A DNA stretch of 15,454 nucleotides from an uncultured Eubacteriales bacterium (GTDB lineage: Bacteria; Bacillota; Clostridia; Christensenellales; QALW01), in the NCBI GenBank assembly GCA_900552055.1, contig URYI01000037.1, forward strand, positions 1 through 15,454, written 5' to 3'. A program made the position numbers and the translations under genes. The notes below the pieces were generated by a model that saw only the letters and a list, made by a program, of their open reading frames with translations, had not been told where the DNA came from and did not search any database. Positions 9,020 through 15,451 of this stretch are shown here, piece after piece; position 1 is the stretch's first letter; each line of letters opens with the position of its first letter.

Positions 9020-9035
9020 GAAAGCATGATATAAT
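9007..9035 (+). promoter_or_regulatory. Main promoter of the invertible segment, pointing away from the gene
   Basis: TTGCAT (9007-9012), exactly 17 bases, then a consensus TATAAT (9030-9035). As drawn it fires into the repeat at 9084-9101 and the terminator at 9106-9131. After inversion it would face the collagen-like gene with a leader of roughly 100 bases. Confidence 0.72.
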
Positions 9036-9083
9036 TACATGAAAATATAAGGGTTGCCGCACTAGATATTACCCTGGAATACA

Positions 9084-9101
9084 ACATAATGCTTCTTATG
9101 T
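9084..9101 (-). repeat. Inverted repeat, recombinase-proximal recombination site
   Basis: On the minus strand this is ACATAAGAAGCATTATGT, identical to 8811-8828 on the plus strand. Read on the minus strand, both sites have the form ACATAA-N6-TTATGTTGTA, differing only in the inverted 6-base centre (GAAGCA versus TGCTTC). The centre thus sets site polarity and predicts inversion rather than excision. Confidence 0.88.
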
Positions 9102-9105
9102 ACTC

Positions 9106-9131
9106 ATCCGCTGCTCGGCAGCGGATTTTTT
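9106..9131 (+). terminator. Intrinsic terminator outside the invertible segment
   Basis: ATCCGCTGC (9106-9114), loop TCG, GCAGCGGAT (9118-9126), then a T run to 9131. Its direction is plus, so it would stop transcripts leaving the OFF-oriented promoter before they become antisense to the recombinase gene. Confidence 0.9.
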
Positions 9132-9150
9132 AATGCGAGCGTAAAACATG

Positions 9151-9996
9151 CTATATTATCAGACGCATGTTTTCCATTTGCCTGCGGTGCTCCGCACCGG
9201 TAGAGATAATATAAATACGAGTGGTATTGATGCTGGAATGTCCCAATATATCGGCAAGTTTGGCTATATCCTTTTCCAGGCTGTAAAATACGCGGGCAAA
9301 AAGGCGGCGCAGATTATGCGGGAAGACCTTTGCCGGATTTACGTTGGATTGAGCGCAAATGCCTTTCATCTCCCTCCAGATATTGGTGCGGCTTACAGGT
9401 CTGCCGGTGCGGGTAATAAATATCGCTCCCGATTTAATGCCCTGTTCCGCGGCATAGCTCAGCAGTTTTTTCCGCAATGCGCGTACAATGAAAACCGTCC
9501 TGGTTTTTCCTTTAAGAGAAACTGATACTTCGCCTCGCCTAACCGCCTCAACAGTTATAAATTGCAGCTCGCTTACGCGTATACCCGTACCACAGATGGT
9601 TTGCAATAAAAGATTAAGCCGCGTATTGCCTTTTTTTCGGGCCGTATCCGCAAGCCGCATATATTCCTCCCTTGTCAGTTCCTTTTCTCTAGGATAATAA
9701 ACCGTTCTCTGTACCTTAACACTCTTAACCCTGAATTCCGTCCAGTTCAGAAAGGAAAACAGGCTGTTAAGGCTCGCCAGCATGGAATTGACGCTGCGGA
9801 CAGAATAACCGCCGTTAATCAAATGCTCTTTATAAGCAACTACCGCTTCCTTTGTAACGATTATGTCCGCACAGAAAAGGGCAAAGCTGCGTGCATCCCG
9901 CAGATACTTCCCGATAGTATTCGCACTTTTTTCTTCTCTTTGGAGATATGCTTCAAATGCGCATATTATTTTTTTAGTTAAAATACACTCTCCTAT
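9151..9996 (-). CDS. Tyrosine recombinase (Xer/phage-integrase family), non-standard start
   Basis: This is a site-specific DNA recombinase with a full catalytic set: Arg140 (GTGIRVSEL), Lys164 (KGKTRT), His227 and Arg230 (PHNLRR), His253 (LGHSSINTT) and nucleophile Tyr262 (TRIY). Numbering assumes 281 residues from an ATA at 9996. The N-terminal core-binding domain is clear (FEAYLQREEKSANTIGKYLR, then NSMLASLNSLFSFL) and lies mostly upstream of the first usual start codon, a TTG at 9822. That TTG would leave 223 residues and remove most of the domain. No ATG, GTG or TTG occurs upstream in the open frame. A perfect GGAGGTGA (10010-10003) lies 6 bases before ATA 9996; an ATT at 9984 follows AGGAG. 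The in-frame ATG at 10014 is cut by TGA at codon 4. The start is therefore uncertain, or the gene is impaired. Likely job: inverting 8811-9101. Confidence 0.83.
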   Translation of the reverse strand: MGECILTKKIICAFEAYLQREEKSANTIGKYLRDARSFALFCADIIVTKEAVVAYKEHLINGGYSVRSVNSMLASLNSLFSFLNWTEFRVKSVKVQRTVYYPREKELTREEYMRLADTARKKGNTRLNLLLQTICGTGIRVSELQFITVEAVRRGEVSVSLKGKTRTVFIVRALRKKLLSYAAEQGIKSGAIFITRTGRPVSRTNIWREMKGICAQSNVNPAKVFPHNLRRLFARVFYSLEKDIAKLADILGHSSINTTRIYIISTGAEHRRQMENMRLII

Positions 9997-10117
9997 TTTT
10001 ATTCACCTCCCCATTAACCTTTTTCATTCTATCTGAAAATCAGGCTTAAGTATCAGCATTCTGCAAAATACCGATATAATAAAGGCATAATACAGAAGGA
10101 AATTGTACATCCTTGCG

Positions 10118-10135
10118 TTAAGCAATACCGCTTAA
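10118..10135. promoter_or_regulatory. Dyad TTAAGC-N6-GCTTAA, possible operator
   Basis: TTAAGC (10118-10123), six bases, GCTTAA (10130-10135). The 6-6-6 geometry matches that of the inversion sites, though the sequence differs. It lies about 120 bases upstream of the recombinase frame and about 95 bases upstream of the asd promoter. A DNA-binding site is possible; which protein binds is unknown. Confidence 0.3.
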
Positions 10136-10229
10136 AACTATTTTGAAATGTTTCATAAATCATATATTTCTTATGTACAGAATTAACTCAGCCGCTCCGC
10201 AAAAAACAGTCTGCCCTCGCAAATTTTGC

Positions 10230-10258
10230 TTTACAAAAGCATTGCGCGATGCTATTAT
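10230..10258 (+). promoter_or_regulatory. Promoter of the asd-dapA-dapB operon
   Basis: TTTACA (10230-10235), exactly 17 bases, then TATTAT (10253-10258). The start of transcription would fall near 10265, a few bases before the riboswitch P1 helix. Confidence 0.72.
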
Positions 10259-10271
10259 ATATTAACTAAAT

Positions 10272-10431
10272 GTTAGAGGTGCGTATTTAATTAGTAGCCT
10301 GTCCCAGGGCGCACGGCCCGATGAAGCCAGGCAAAAGGTAACTACGCCGAAAGAACCGTGTTGTGCGGCGCGGCTCTTGGTTGTGCAGCAAACAGCTGCC
10401 CGACTGTCATCCTTGCCGATGGAGTGCTAAC
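10272..10431 (+). promoter_or_regulatory. Lysine riboswitch (L box)
   Basis: The conserved GTTAGAGGTGCG start and the GTCATCCTTGCCGATGGAG...CTAAC end match the lysine riboswitch. P1 is closed by GTTAG (10272-10276) and CTAAC (10427-10431). Between them are AGTAGCCTG...CAGGCAAAAGG, ACGCCGAAAG and further helices, including GCAGC/GCTGC. It precedes asd-dapA-dapB, whose pathway leads to lysine. Lysine binding is predicted to favour the terminator at 10468-10505. Confidence 0.9.
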
Positions 10432-10467
10432 TGCCATAGAGAGCATTTTTGCAGCTAAGGTATTATT

Positions 10468-10505
10468 GCAGCGTAACGGTAAGGGTTATTCTGCATTATT
10501 TTTTT
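10468..10505 (+). terminator. Riboswitch-controlled terminator upstream of asd
   Basis: GCAGCGTAAC (10468-10477) pairs with GTTATTCTGC (10485-10494), with one mismatch and one G-U, around a 7-base loop. It is followed by ATTA and a run of seven T (10499-10505). It ends 17 bases before the asd start codon, so lysine control is probably by premature termination. Confidence 0.85.
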
Positions 10506-10522
10506 AATGAGGGGATATATAT

Positions 10523-11602
10523 ATGAAGAATTACAATGTTGCCATTATAGGCGCTACCGGAATGGTAGGTCAGCGCTTTATAACCTTAATGGAAAGCCAT
10601 CCCTGGTTCAATGTAACCGCTTTGGCAGCCAGCCCCCGCTCGGCCGGAAAAAAATATTCCGAAGCAGTGGGGAAAAAATGGAGCATGACCTGCCCCATAC
10701 CCGAATATGCCAAGGATATGACTGTGCTGGATGCCCAGGCGGATATGAAAAAGATAGCAGGCATGGCTGATTTTGCTTTCTGCGCAGTAGATATGAAAAA
10801 GGAAGAGATACGCGCTCTGGAAGAAGCCTATGCGCGCCTTGAATGCCCCATAATCTCAAATAACAGTGCCCACAGGGGCACGCCCGACGTTCCCATGATA
10901 ATACCTGAGCTTAACGCGGACCACGCCCGCGTCATTCCCTTCCAGCGCAGACGGCTGGGCACCAAGCGGGGATTTATAGCGGTTAAATCCAACTGTTCCC
11001 TGCAAAGCTATGTGCCCGCGCTGTATCCTTTAAATTCTTTCGGCGTAAAGGAAGCGGTTGTATGCACATATCAGGCCATTTCGGGCGCAGGCAAAACCTT
11101 TGAGAGCTGGCCTGAAATGGTGGATAATGTTATACCCTATATCGGAGGAGAAGAAGAAAAATCCGAACAGGAACCCATTAAAATTTGGGGCGAAATTAAG
11201 GACGGCAAGATTGTAAACGCTCAATATCCTCAGATTACCGCCCAGTGCATACGCATACCTGTCACGGACGGGCATACCGCAGCTGTATTCGTGCGCTTTG
11301 AATCCAAGCCCTCAAAGGAAGAGATTTTGAACTTATGGGCAAGCTTCAAGGGCCGCGCACAGGAATTGGAGCTGCCCAGCGCGCCCAAGCAGTTCCTGCA
11401 TTATTTTGAAGAAAACGACCGTCCTCAGATTAAATCTGAAAGGATGCTGGAAAACGGAATGGCCATATCCATAGGCCGTCTGCGCGAGGACAGCCAGTAC
11501 GACTATAAATTTGTCTGCATGTCCCACAACACCCTGCGGGGAGCGGCCGGAGGAGCGGTGCTTATGGCTGAATTACTCTGCGCCGAAGGTTATATGGACT
11601 GA
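10523..11602 (+). CDS. asd: Aspartate-semialdehyde dehydrogenase
   Basis: It catalyses NADPH-dependent reductive dephosphorylation of aspartyl phosphate to aspartate semialdehyde in the cytoplasm, the branch point to lysine/diaminopimelate and to threonine and methionine. The Rossmann motif GATGMVG is at residues 10-16. The catalytic cysteine is Cys158 in KSNCSLQ, followed by YQAISGAGK (183-191) and the active-site His251 in DGHTAAVF. At 359 residues, with this SNCS context and the IPYIGGEEEKSEQE segment, it resembles the archaeal/fungal-type branch rather than the E. coli type; that assignment is from memory. GAGGGG lies about 8 bases before the ATG. It is the first gene of the riboswitch-controlled operon, 118 bases ahead of dapA. 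Confidence 0.95.
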   Translation: MKNYNVAIIGATGMVGQRFITLMESHPWFNVTALAASPRSAGKKYSEAVGKKWSMTCPIPEYAKDMTVLDAQADMKKIAGMADFAFCAVDMKKEEIRALEEAYARLECPIISNNSAHRGTPDVPMIIPELNADHARVIPFQRRRLGTKRGFIAVKSNCSLQSYVPALYPLNSFGVKEAVVCTYQAISGAGKTFESWPEMVDNVIPYIGGEEEKSEQEPIKIWGEIKDGKIVNAQYPQITAQCIRIPVTDGHTAAVFVRFESKPSKEEILNLWASFKGRAQELELPSAPKQFLHYFEENDRPQIKSERMLENGMAISIGRLREDSQYDYKFVCMSHNTLRGAAGGAVLMAELLCAEGYMD

Positions 11603-11692
11603 TCAAGCTTCCTGAAAACCCTTCTGTTTTGAGAAGTAACTGGCTGAAGGGATATCTTGTACTTAATTAAAAACGTTAGGCTGTATAAAGCA

Positions 11693-11707
11693 AGAGGCAC
11701 CGCCTCT
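11693..11707 (+). other. Short hairpin beside the dapA ribosome binding site
   Basis: AGAGGC (11693-11698), loop ACC, GCCTCT (11702-11707). The stem ends 2 bases before the AAAGGG ribosome binding site (11710-11715) of dapA in the 118-base asd-dapA gap. It could influence translation or mRNA stability; it has no T run. Confidence 0.5.
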
Positions 11708-11720
11708 GGAAAGGGAAAAA

Positions 11721-12605
11721 ATGACTAAGCCTTTATTTAACGGAGCCTGTACCGCATTAATAACACCGTTTACTGAAAACGGAATTGATTTGCCGGCTTT
11801 TGAAAAGCTTATAGAAAACCAGGTGCAATCGGGCATACAGGCGCTGGTAGTTTTGGGTACGACCGGCGAGCCTGCAACCATGTCCGCCCAGGAAAAAAAG
11901 CTGGCAATAGAATGCTGCGTGAGCACGGTTGCGGGAAGAGTGCCGGTAATTGCCGGGGCAGGCAGCAATAATACGGCTGCGGCTGCGGAGGCGGCCGTTC
12001 TGGCCCGTACTCTTAAAGCGGATGCCGTTTTAGCCGTAACCCCCTACTATAATAAATGTACCCCCAAAGGGCTGCACGCACATTACGAGGCGATAGCTTC
12101 AGCCGGCCTGCCCGTTATAATTTATAACGTGCCCGGACGCACAGGCTTAAATATTACTCCCGCCGTTCTGGAAAGCCTGTCGGATATTTCAGGACTGGTC
12201 GCAATTAAAGAAGCCAGCGGCAGCATAGACCAGCTGACAGATATGCTCTCCCGCTGCGGGGACCGCTTTACCTTCTATTCAGGAGAAGACGGCCTCACCC
12301 TTCCCATGCTGGCTCTTGGGGCCCAGGGCGTAATATCAGTGGCTTCAAATATTCTCCCTGCAGACATGCAAAAGCTCTGCGAGCTGTTCTTCAGCGGAGA
12401 AGTCGCCCAGGCTGCCCAGCTTCAGATTAAGCTTTATCCTCTTATAAAAGCGTTATTCTGTGAAGTGAACCCAATACCTGTTAAAACAGCGGCTTCCCTT
12501 ATGGGCATTTGCAGTTCGGCTTTAAGGCTTCCCCTGACCCAAATGGAAGAATCCAACCGCGGCCGGCTTGTTGCAGCCATGCGTGAATACGGCATAAATA
12601 TTTAA
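11721..12605 (+). CDS. dapA: 4-hydroxy-tetrahydrodipicolinate synthase
   Basis: It condenses pyruvate with aspartate semialdehyde, the first committed step of the diaminopimelate/lysine pathway. It is a TIM-barrel Schiff-base enzyme of 294 residues, the usual length. The Schiff-base lysine is Lys163 in VAIKEASG. Tyr135 in IIYNVPGRTG and Thr47-Thr48 in LGTTGEPATMS form the proton relay and pyruvate site, and Arg140 lies at the active-site entrance. AAAGGG sits 5 bases before the ATG. Its place between asd, which makes its substrate, and dapB, which uses its product, supports the assignment over related aldolases of the same fold. Confidence 0.96.
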   Translation: MTKPLFNGACTALITPFTENGIDLPAFEKLIENQVQSGIQALVVLGTTGEPATMSAQEKKLAIECCVSTVAGRVPVIAGAGSNNTAAAAEAAVLARTLKADAVLAVTPYYNKCTPKGLHAHYEAIASAGLPVIIYNVPGRTGLNITPAVLESLSDISGLVAIKEASGSIDQLTDMLSRCGDRFTFYSGEDGLTLPMLALGAQGVISVASNILPADMQKLCELFFSGEVAQAAQLQIKLYPLIKALFCEVNPIPVKTAASLMGICSSALRLPLTQMEESNRGRLVAAMREYGINI

Positions 12606-12622
12606 ATTCTTAATGGCTGTCC

Positions 12623-12660
12623 TCTCCGGCGCGGGCCGCCATAATTTTAAAAGCCGGAGA
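12623..12660 (+). other. Hairpin just before the dapB ribosome binding site
   Basis: TCTCCGGC (12623-12630) pairs perfectly with GCCGGAGA (12653-12660) around a 22-base loop in the 66-base dapA-dapB gap. The stem ends at the AAAGG ribosome binding site of dapB. It may tune dapB translation or mRNA processing. Confidence 0.5.
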
Positions 12661-12671
12661 AAGGCGGAATT

Positions 12672-13448
12672 ATGCAGCCTGTAAGAATAATACTGAGCGG
12701 ATGCTCCGGAAAAATGGGACGTGCAATAACCGAACTGGCGCAGGCCCGCCAGGATATAAAGATTGCTGCGGGAATAGATAAATTCCCGTCCTCCTGTACT
12801 TATCCCGTTTTTCCCAATTTTACCCAACTCAATACTGACGGAGATGTGATAATTGATTTTTCACGCCCCGATATGCTCTCCTCCCTGCTGGAATATGCGG
12901 TCAAAAACAATATGCCCGCCGTGCTTGCTACAACAGGCTACAACGAGGAACAGCTTAAGGAGATAAAACAAGCCAGCCAGAGCATCCCTCTGTTTATGTC
13001 GGGCAATATGTCCTTAGGCGTCAACCTTATGATAAGCCTGCTTAAAACAGCTACTAAAATCCTGAAGGATACCTTTGATATAGAGATTATAGAAAAACAC
13101 CACAACCAGAAAGTAGACGCCCCAAGCGGAACGGCCTTAATGATGGCGGATGCAATAAACAACTCAGCCGGAGGAAATATGCAATACATCTATGACAGGC
13201 ACCCTCTTTCCCAAAAGCGCGGAAAAGAAGAGCTTGGCATACATTCAGTCCGCGGCGGCACTATTGTCGGAGAACACACCGTTATTTTTGCCGGAGCGGA
13301 CGAATGCCTGGAAATAACCCATAGGGCGCAGTCCCGCGGCATATTTGCCGCCGGAGCGTTAAGCGCGGCTAAATTTTTAATAAACAAAGCCCCCGGCATA
13401 TACAATATGGACGATTTGATATCAGATTCTGCAAATACAAAGTGTTAG
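12672..13448 (+). CDS. dapB: 4-hydroxy-tetrahydrodipicolinate reductase
   Basis: It reduces the DapA product to tetrahydrodipicolinate with NAD(P)H. At 258 residues it is close to the family's usual length. The nucleotide-binding loop GCSGKMGRA is at residues 10-18, the conserved ATTGY at 86-90, and the catalytic signature EKHHNQKVDAPSGTA at 141-155, with His143 and Lys147 as the expected acid/base residues. HSVRGG follows at 191-196. The AAAGG site begins right after a hairpin. It is the last recognisable gene of the lysine-riboswitch operon; later lysine-pathway genes are not in the window. Confidence 0.96.
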   Translation: MQPVRIILSGCSGKMGRAITELAQARQDIKIAAGIDKFPSSCTYPVFPNFTQLNTDGDVIIDFSRPDMLSSLLEYAVKNNMPAVLATTGYNEEQLKEIKQASQSIPLFMSGNMSLGVNLMISLLKTATKILKDTFDIEIIEKHHNQKVDAPSGTALMMADAINNSAGGNMQYIYDRHPLSQKRGKEELGIHSVRGGTIVGEHTVIFAGADECLEITHRAQSRGIFAAGALSAAKFLINKAPGIYNMDDLISDSANTKC

Positions 13449-13471
13449 TGTGCAGCAATGCGCCGCTGCCA

Positions 13472-13552
13472 GAAAATTTGCCCGTTTTCTGTGTTATCCT
13501 CAGTTGATGTACGCTCCTCTGCCCCATCTGTATTGAAAACAGGCAAATTTTC
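13472..13552. repeat. 18-base inverted repeat with one mismatch
   Basis: GAAAATTTGCCCGTTTTC (13472-13489) and GAAAACAGGCAAATTTTC (13535-13552) are reverse complements except at one position, 45 bases apart. This could be a long hairpin in the RNA, a protein-binding dyad or the ends of a small miniature element. No target duplication is evident. Confidence 0.6.
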
Positions 13553-13689
13553 ATATGCCGAAACCACAGAGTCAAAAATGATTGACTTTGAGTCTCTTTA
13601 AGGCACAGAAACAGTACCGGGCAGACGCACATGGTGGAAATGGAACACGGCAGTAACGCAGATCCGGCAATTTAGGGCCGCATTATCCT

Positions 13690-13718
13690 TTGTATACTAA
13701 CGCTAACTGAAGCATAAT
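13690..13718 (+). promoter_or_regulatory. Promoter of the FAD oxidoreductase pair
   Basis: TTGTAT (13690-13695), 17 bases, then CATAAT (13713-13718); a further TATAAT occurs at 13719-13724. Transcription would start about 20-25 bases before the start codon at 13750. Confidence 0.55.
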
Positions 13719-13749
13719 TATAATAAATATTAAAAGAAAGGATGTAATT

Positions 13750-14994
13750 ATGGATTATATAAACGAGACTTTGAAAACACCGGTATTCGGAGAATATGAC
13801 GTTGTTGTCGCAGGCGCGGGACCCGCTGGGGTCTGCGCAGCCATAGCCGCGGCCCGCAACGGCGCAAAAACCCTGCTTATAGAGCGTTACGGTTTTTTGG
13901 GCGGCATGTGGTCGGCAGGCTTTATAATTCCATTGTTTGACTTTGAGAATAAGCATTACATTGTAACCGAAATTGTCGATGAGCTGAAAGCGCGCGGAGG
14001 CTGGGGCGGATATTATGACATAGCTTTTGATTTTGAAATCATGAAAAAGCTGCTGGATGATATGGTAACGCAGAGCGGCGCGCAGATACTCTTCCATACT
14101 TTCCTGGCAGGAGCCTACTGCGAGGGCGAGGACGTAAAGGGAGTATTTATCCAGAATAAAAGCGGACGCAGCCTGGTTAAGGCCAAAGTGGTAATAGACT
14201 GCACCGGCGACGGCGACATCGCCGCTTCAGCAGGAGTTCCCTTCACTATGGGACGGGAGAGCGACAACCTCTGCCAGCCCGTAACCTGCATGTTCATGCT
14301 GGGCAATATAGAATATATGCAGCCTCATTATTATTCTATAAGGGACGCGGTAATAGAAGCCAGCAAAGCCTGCGGCATTCCCTTTGAATTTTCCTATAAG
14401 CGGCCCTTTGTTTTACAGCTTCCCAACTGCAAGCGCTGCGTAGTGATGTGGAACCATGTGCGCAAAAAGCCCCCGACTGACGCCGTAGCTTTCAGCGAAG
14501 CCGAACTGGAATCCCGCGAAGAAATACACAGAATATTTGATTATATAAAGAAAAATGTACCCATGTTTAAGGATGTGGAACTTATAGCTATAGCGCCTCA
14601 GACGGGTGTGCGCGAAAGCCGGCACATACACGGGCTTTATACGCTGGAAACAGACGAATGCGTTCATGGCGCTCAATTTGAGGACGGCATATGCGATGTA
14701 GCCTTCAGCATGGATTTGCACCTGCCCGATAAGGACGAACAGGAAAATATACACCTGGAAGCGCCCTATCAGATACCCTACCGCTGTTTGGTGCCGGTAA
14801 ACAGAAACGGCTTGCTGGTAGCGGGCAGATGTATTTCGGGCACCTATGAAACCAACGGCTCATACAGAGTTACCGGCGACTGCATGGCAACGGGCCAAGC
14901 CGCAGGAGCAGCAGCAGCGCTGGCCGTTAAGCAAAATGTAAACGTCCGGGACGTGGACATACACCAGCTGCGCAAAATAGTGGGAATGGAATAA
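13750..14994 (+). CDS. FAD-dependent oxidoreductase, substrate unknown
   Basis: A 414-residue flavoprotein of the large 'FAD_oxidored' group. The N-terminal Rossmann motif is GAGPAG (residues 22-27) with the acidic end of strand two at LLIERYG, followed by GGMWSAG. A second cofactor region, VVIDCTGDGDIAASAG, lies around residues 155-180. The family-typical GVRESRHIHG and the C-terminal LLVAGRCISGTYETNGSYR...MATGQAAGAA segment place the flavin ring. No signal peptide or membrane segment is visible. AAAGGA lies 9 bases before the ATG. The next gene starts 24 bases downstream, so the two probably form an operon. The substrate cannot be read from the sequence; relatives are often just called FAD-dependent oxidoreductases. 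Confidence 0.9.
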   Translation: MDYINETLKTPVFGEYDVVVAGAGPAGVCAAIAAARNGAKTLLIERYGFLGGMWSAGFIIPLFDFENKHYIVTEIVDELKARGGWGGYYDIAFDFEIMKKLLDDMVTQSGAQILFHTFLAGAYCEGEDVKGVFIQNKSGRSLVKAKVVIDCTGDGDIAASAGVPFTMGRESDNLCQPVTCMFMLGNIEYMQPHYYSIRDAVIEASKACGIPFEFSYKRPFVLQLPNCKRCVVMWNHVRKKPPTDAVAFSEAELESREEIHRIFDYIKKNVPMFKDVELIAIAPQTGVRESRHIHGLYTLETDECVHGAQFEDGICDVAFSMDLHLPDKDEQENIHLEAPYQIPYRCLVPVNRNGLLVAGRCISGTYETNGSYRVTGDCMATGQAAGAAAALAVKQNVNVRDVDIHQLRKIVGME

Positions 14995-15018
14995 AAATAA
15001 CCAAAAGGAGCCTGGAAT

Positions 15019-15270
15019 ATGATAGATTACAAATATGACACCCAGCTGCTTATAGAAGGCAAGGATTTGGACGAAGATGCCATAAACAAATACTTTACAG
15101 AGCATTTTGACGGAGACTGCCTGCTGGCCGTAGGCGACAGCGAACTTATAAAAATCCATTTTCACACCAACGAACCCTGGAAGGTGCTTGAATACTGTGC
15201 AAGCCTGGGCGAAATATACGATATAGTTGTAGAAGATATGGACAGGCAATCCAGAGGGCTTCAGGGATAA
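15019..15270 (+). CDS. Small stand-alone protein like the middle domain of FakA/YloV kinases
   Basis: At 83 residues this matches, from memory, the middle domain that links the Dak2 kinase domain to the DegV-like domain in FakA/YloV-type fatty-acid kinases: YKYDTQLLIEG, then DxxLLAVGDSELIKIHFHTNEPWKVLEY and a closing GEIYDIVVEDM. The HxH pair (His47, His49) of the presumed metal site is kept, but the cysteine usually found in the 'YxYCT' position is Asp7 here. No kinase or DegV part is attached, and the start (AAGGAG 8 bases before ATG) and stop are clean, so it appears to be a genuine small protein rather than a fragment. It sits 24 bases behind the FAD oxidoreductase and before a terminator, suggesting a joint function that is not known. 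Confidence 0.82.
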   Translation: MIDYKYDTQLLIEGKDLDEDAINKYFTEHFDGDCLLAVGDSELIKIHFHTNEPWKVLEYCASLGEIYDIVVEDMDRQSRGLQG

Positions 15271-15278
15271 ATAATACT

Positions 15279-15310
15279 TGCCGGATATTTTAATCCGGCA
15301 TTTTATTTTA
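15279..15310 (+). terminator. Intrinsic terminator after the small FakA-like gene
   Basis: TGCCGGAT (15279-15286), 6-base loop, ATCCGGCA (15293-15300), then TTTTATTTTA. It starts 8 bases after the stop codon and closes the two-gene operon. Confidence 0.93.
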
Positions 15311-15414
15311 TAGGTCAGGCTTGTGTTTAAAAATAAAGCATCTGGCTTTTATTGCAGCAACCAAAGCATCGGATCTTTTACCAGCGGGCGCCGGAAAAAG
15401 CCGCCGCGGCGTTT

Positions 15415-15451
15415 GGCAGGCGAAGCCTGCCTGGCCGGGCACGGCCCGGCC
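15415..15451. repeat. Pair of GC-rich palindromes at the window edge
   Basis: GGCAGGC-GAA-GCCTGCC (15415-15431) is followed one base later by GGCCGGGC-ACG-GCCCGGCC (15433-15451). The stretch from 15385 is much richer in G and C than the flanking intergenic DNA. It resembles a repetitive extragenic palindrome cluster and continues past the end of the window. Confidence 0.6.

Larger units (their letters stand above)
8811..9101. other. Predicted invertible promoter segment
   Basis: The 291-base interval is bounded by perfect 18-base inverted repeats and lies directly between the collagen-like gene and a tyrosine recombinase gene. It contains divergent, overlapping promoter-like sequences (one with an exact TATAAT) and an internal hairpin, and no gene. 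Recombination at the two ends would flip the promoters relative to the gene. In the present orientation the stronger promoter points away from it, so I read this as the OFF state. Inversion itself is inferred. Confidence 0.78.
13449..13749. other. 301-base gap after dapB, hairpins and a promoter, no gene
   Basis: I see no supportable gene. The gap starts with a small stem GCAGC/GCTGC (13452-13469), then a near-perfect 18-base inverted repeat (13472-13552). A bulged hairpin follows at 13568-13597 (AGAGTCAAA with TTTGA-GT-CTCT) followed by TTTA, which could weakly terminate the dap transcript. A promoter for the next gene sits at 13690-13718. Confidence 0.6.

Noticed and set aside
9151..9822. 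TTG at 9822 as the recombinase start (223 residues)
   Set aside because: It would cut away most of a well-preserved core-binding domain encoded in frame upstream and lacks a good ribosome binding site, though it remains possible if the gene is degraded.
13369..13632. Minus-strand open frame of 87 codons overlapping the dapB end
   Set aside because: No ribosome binding site, overlaps dapB antisense and spans an inverted repeat; more likely a by-product of a repeat.
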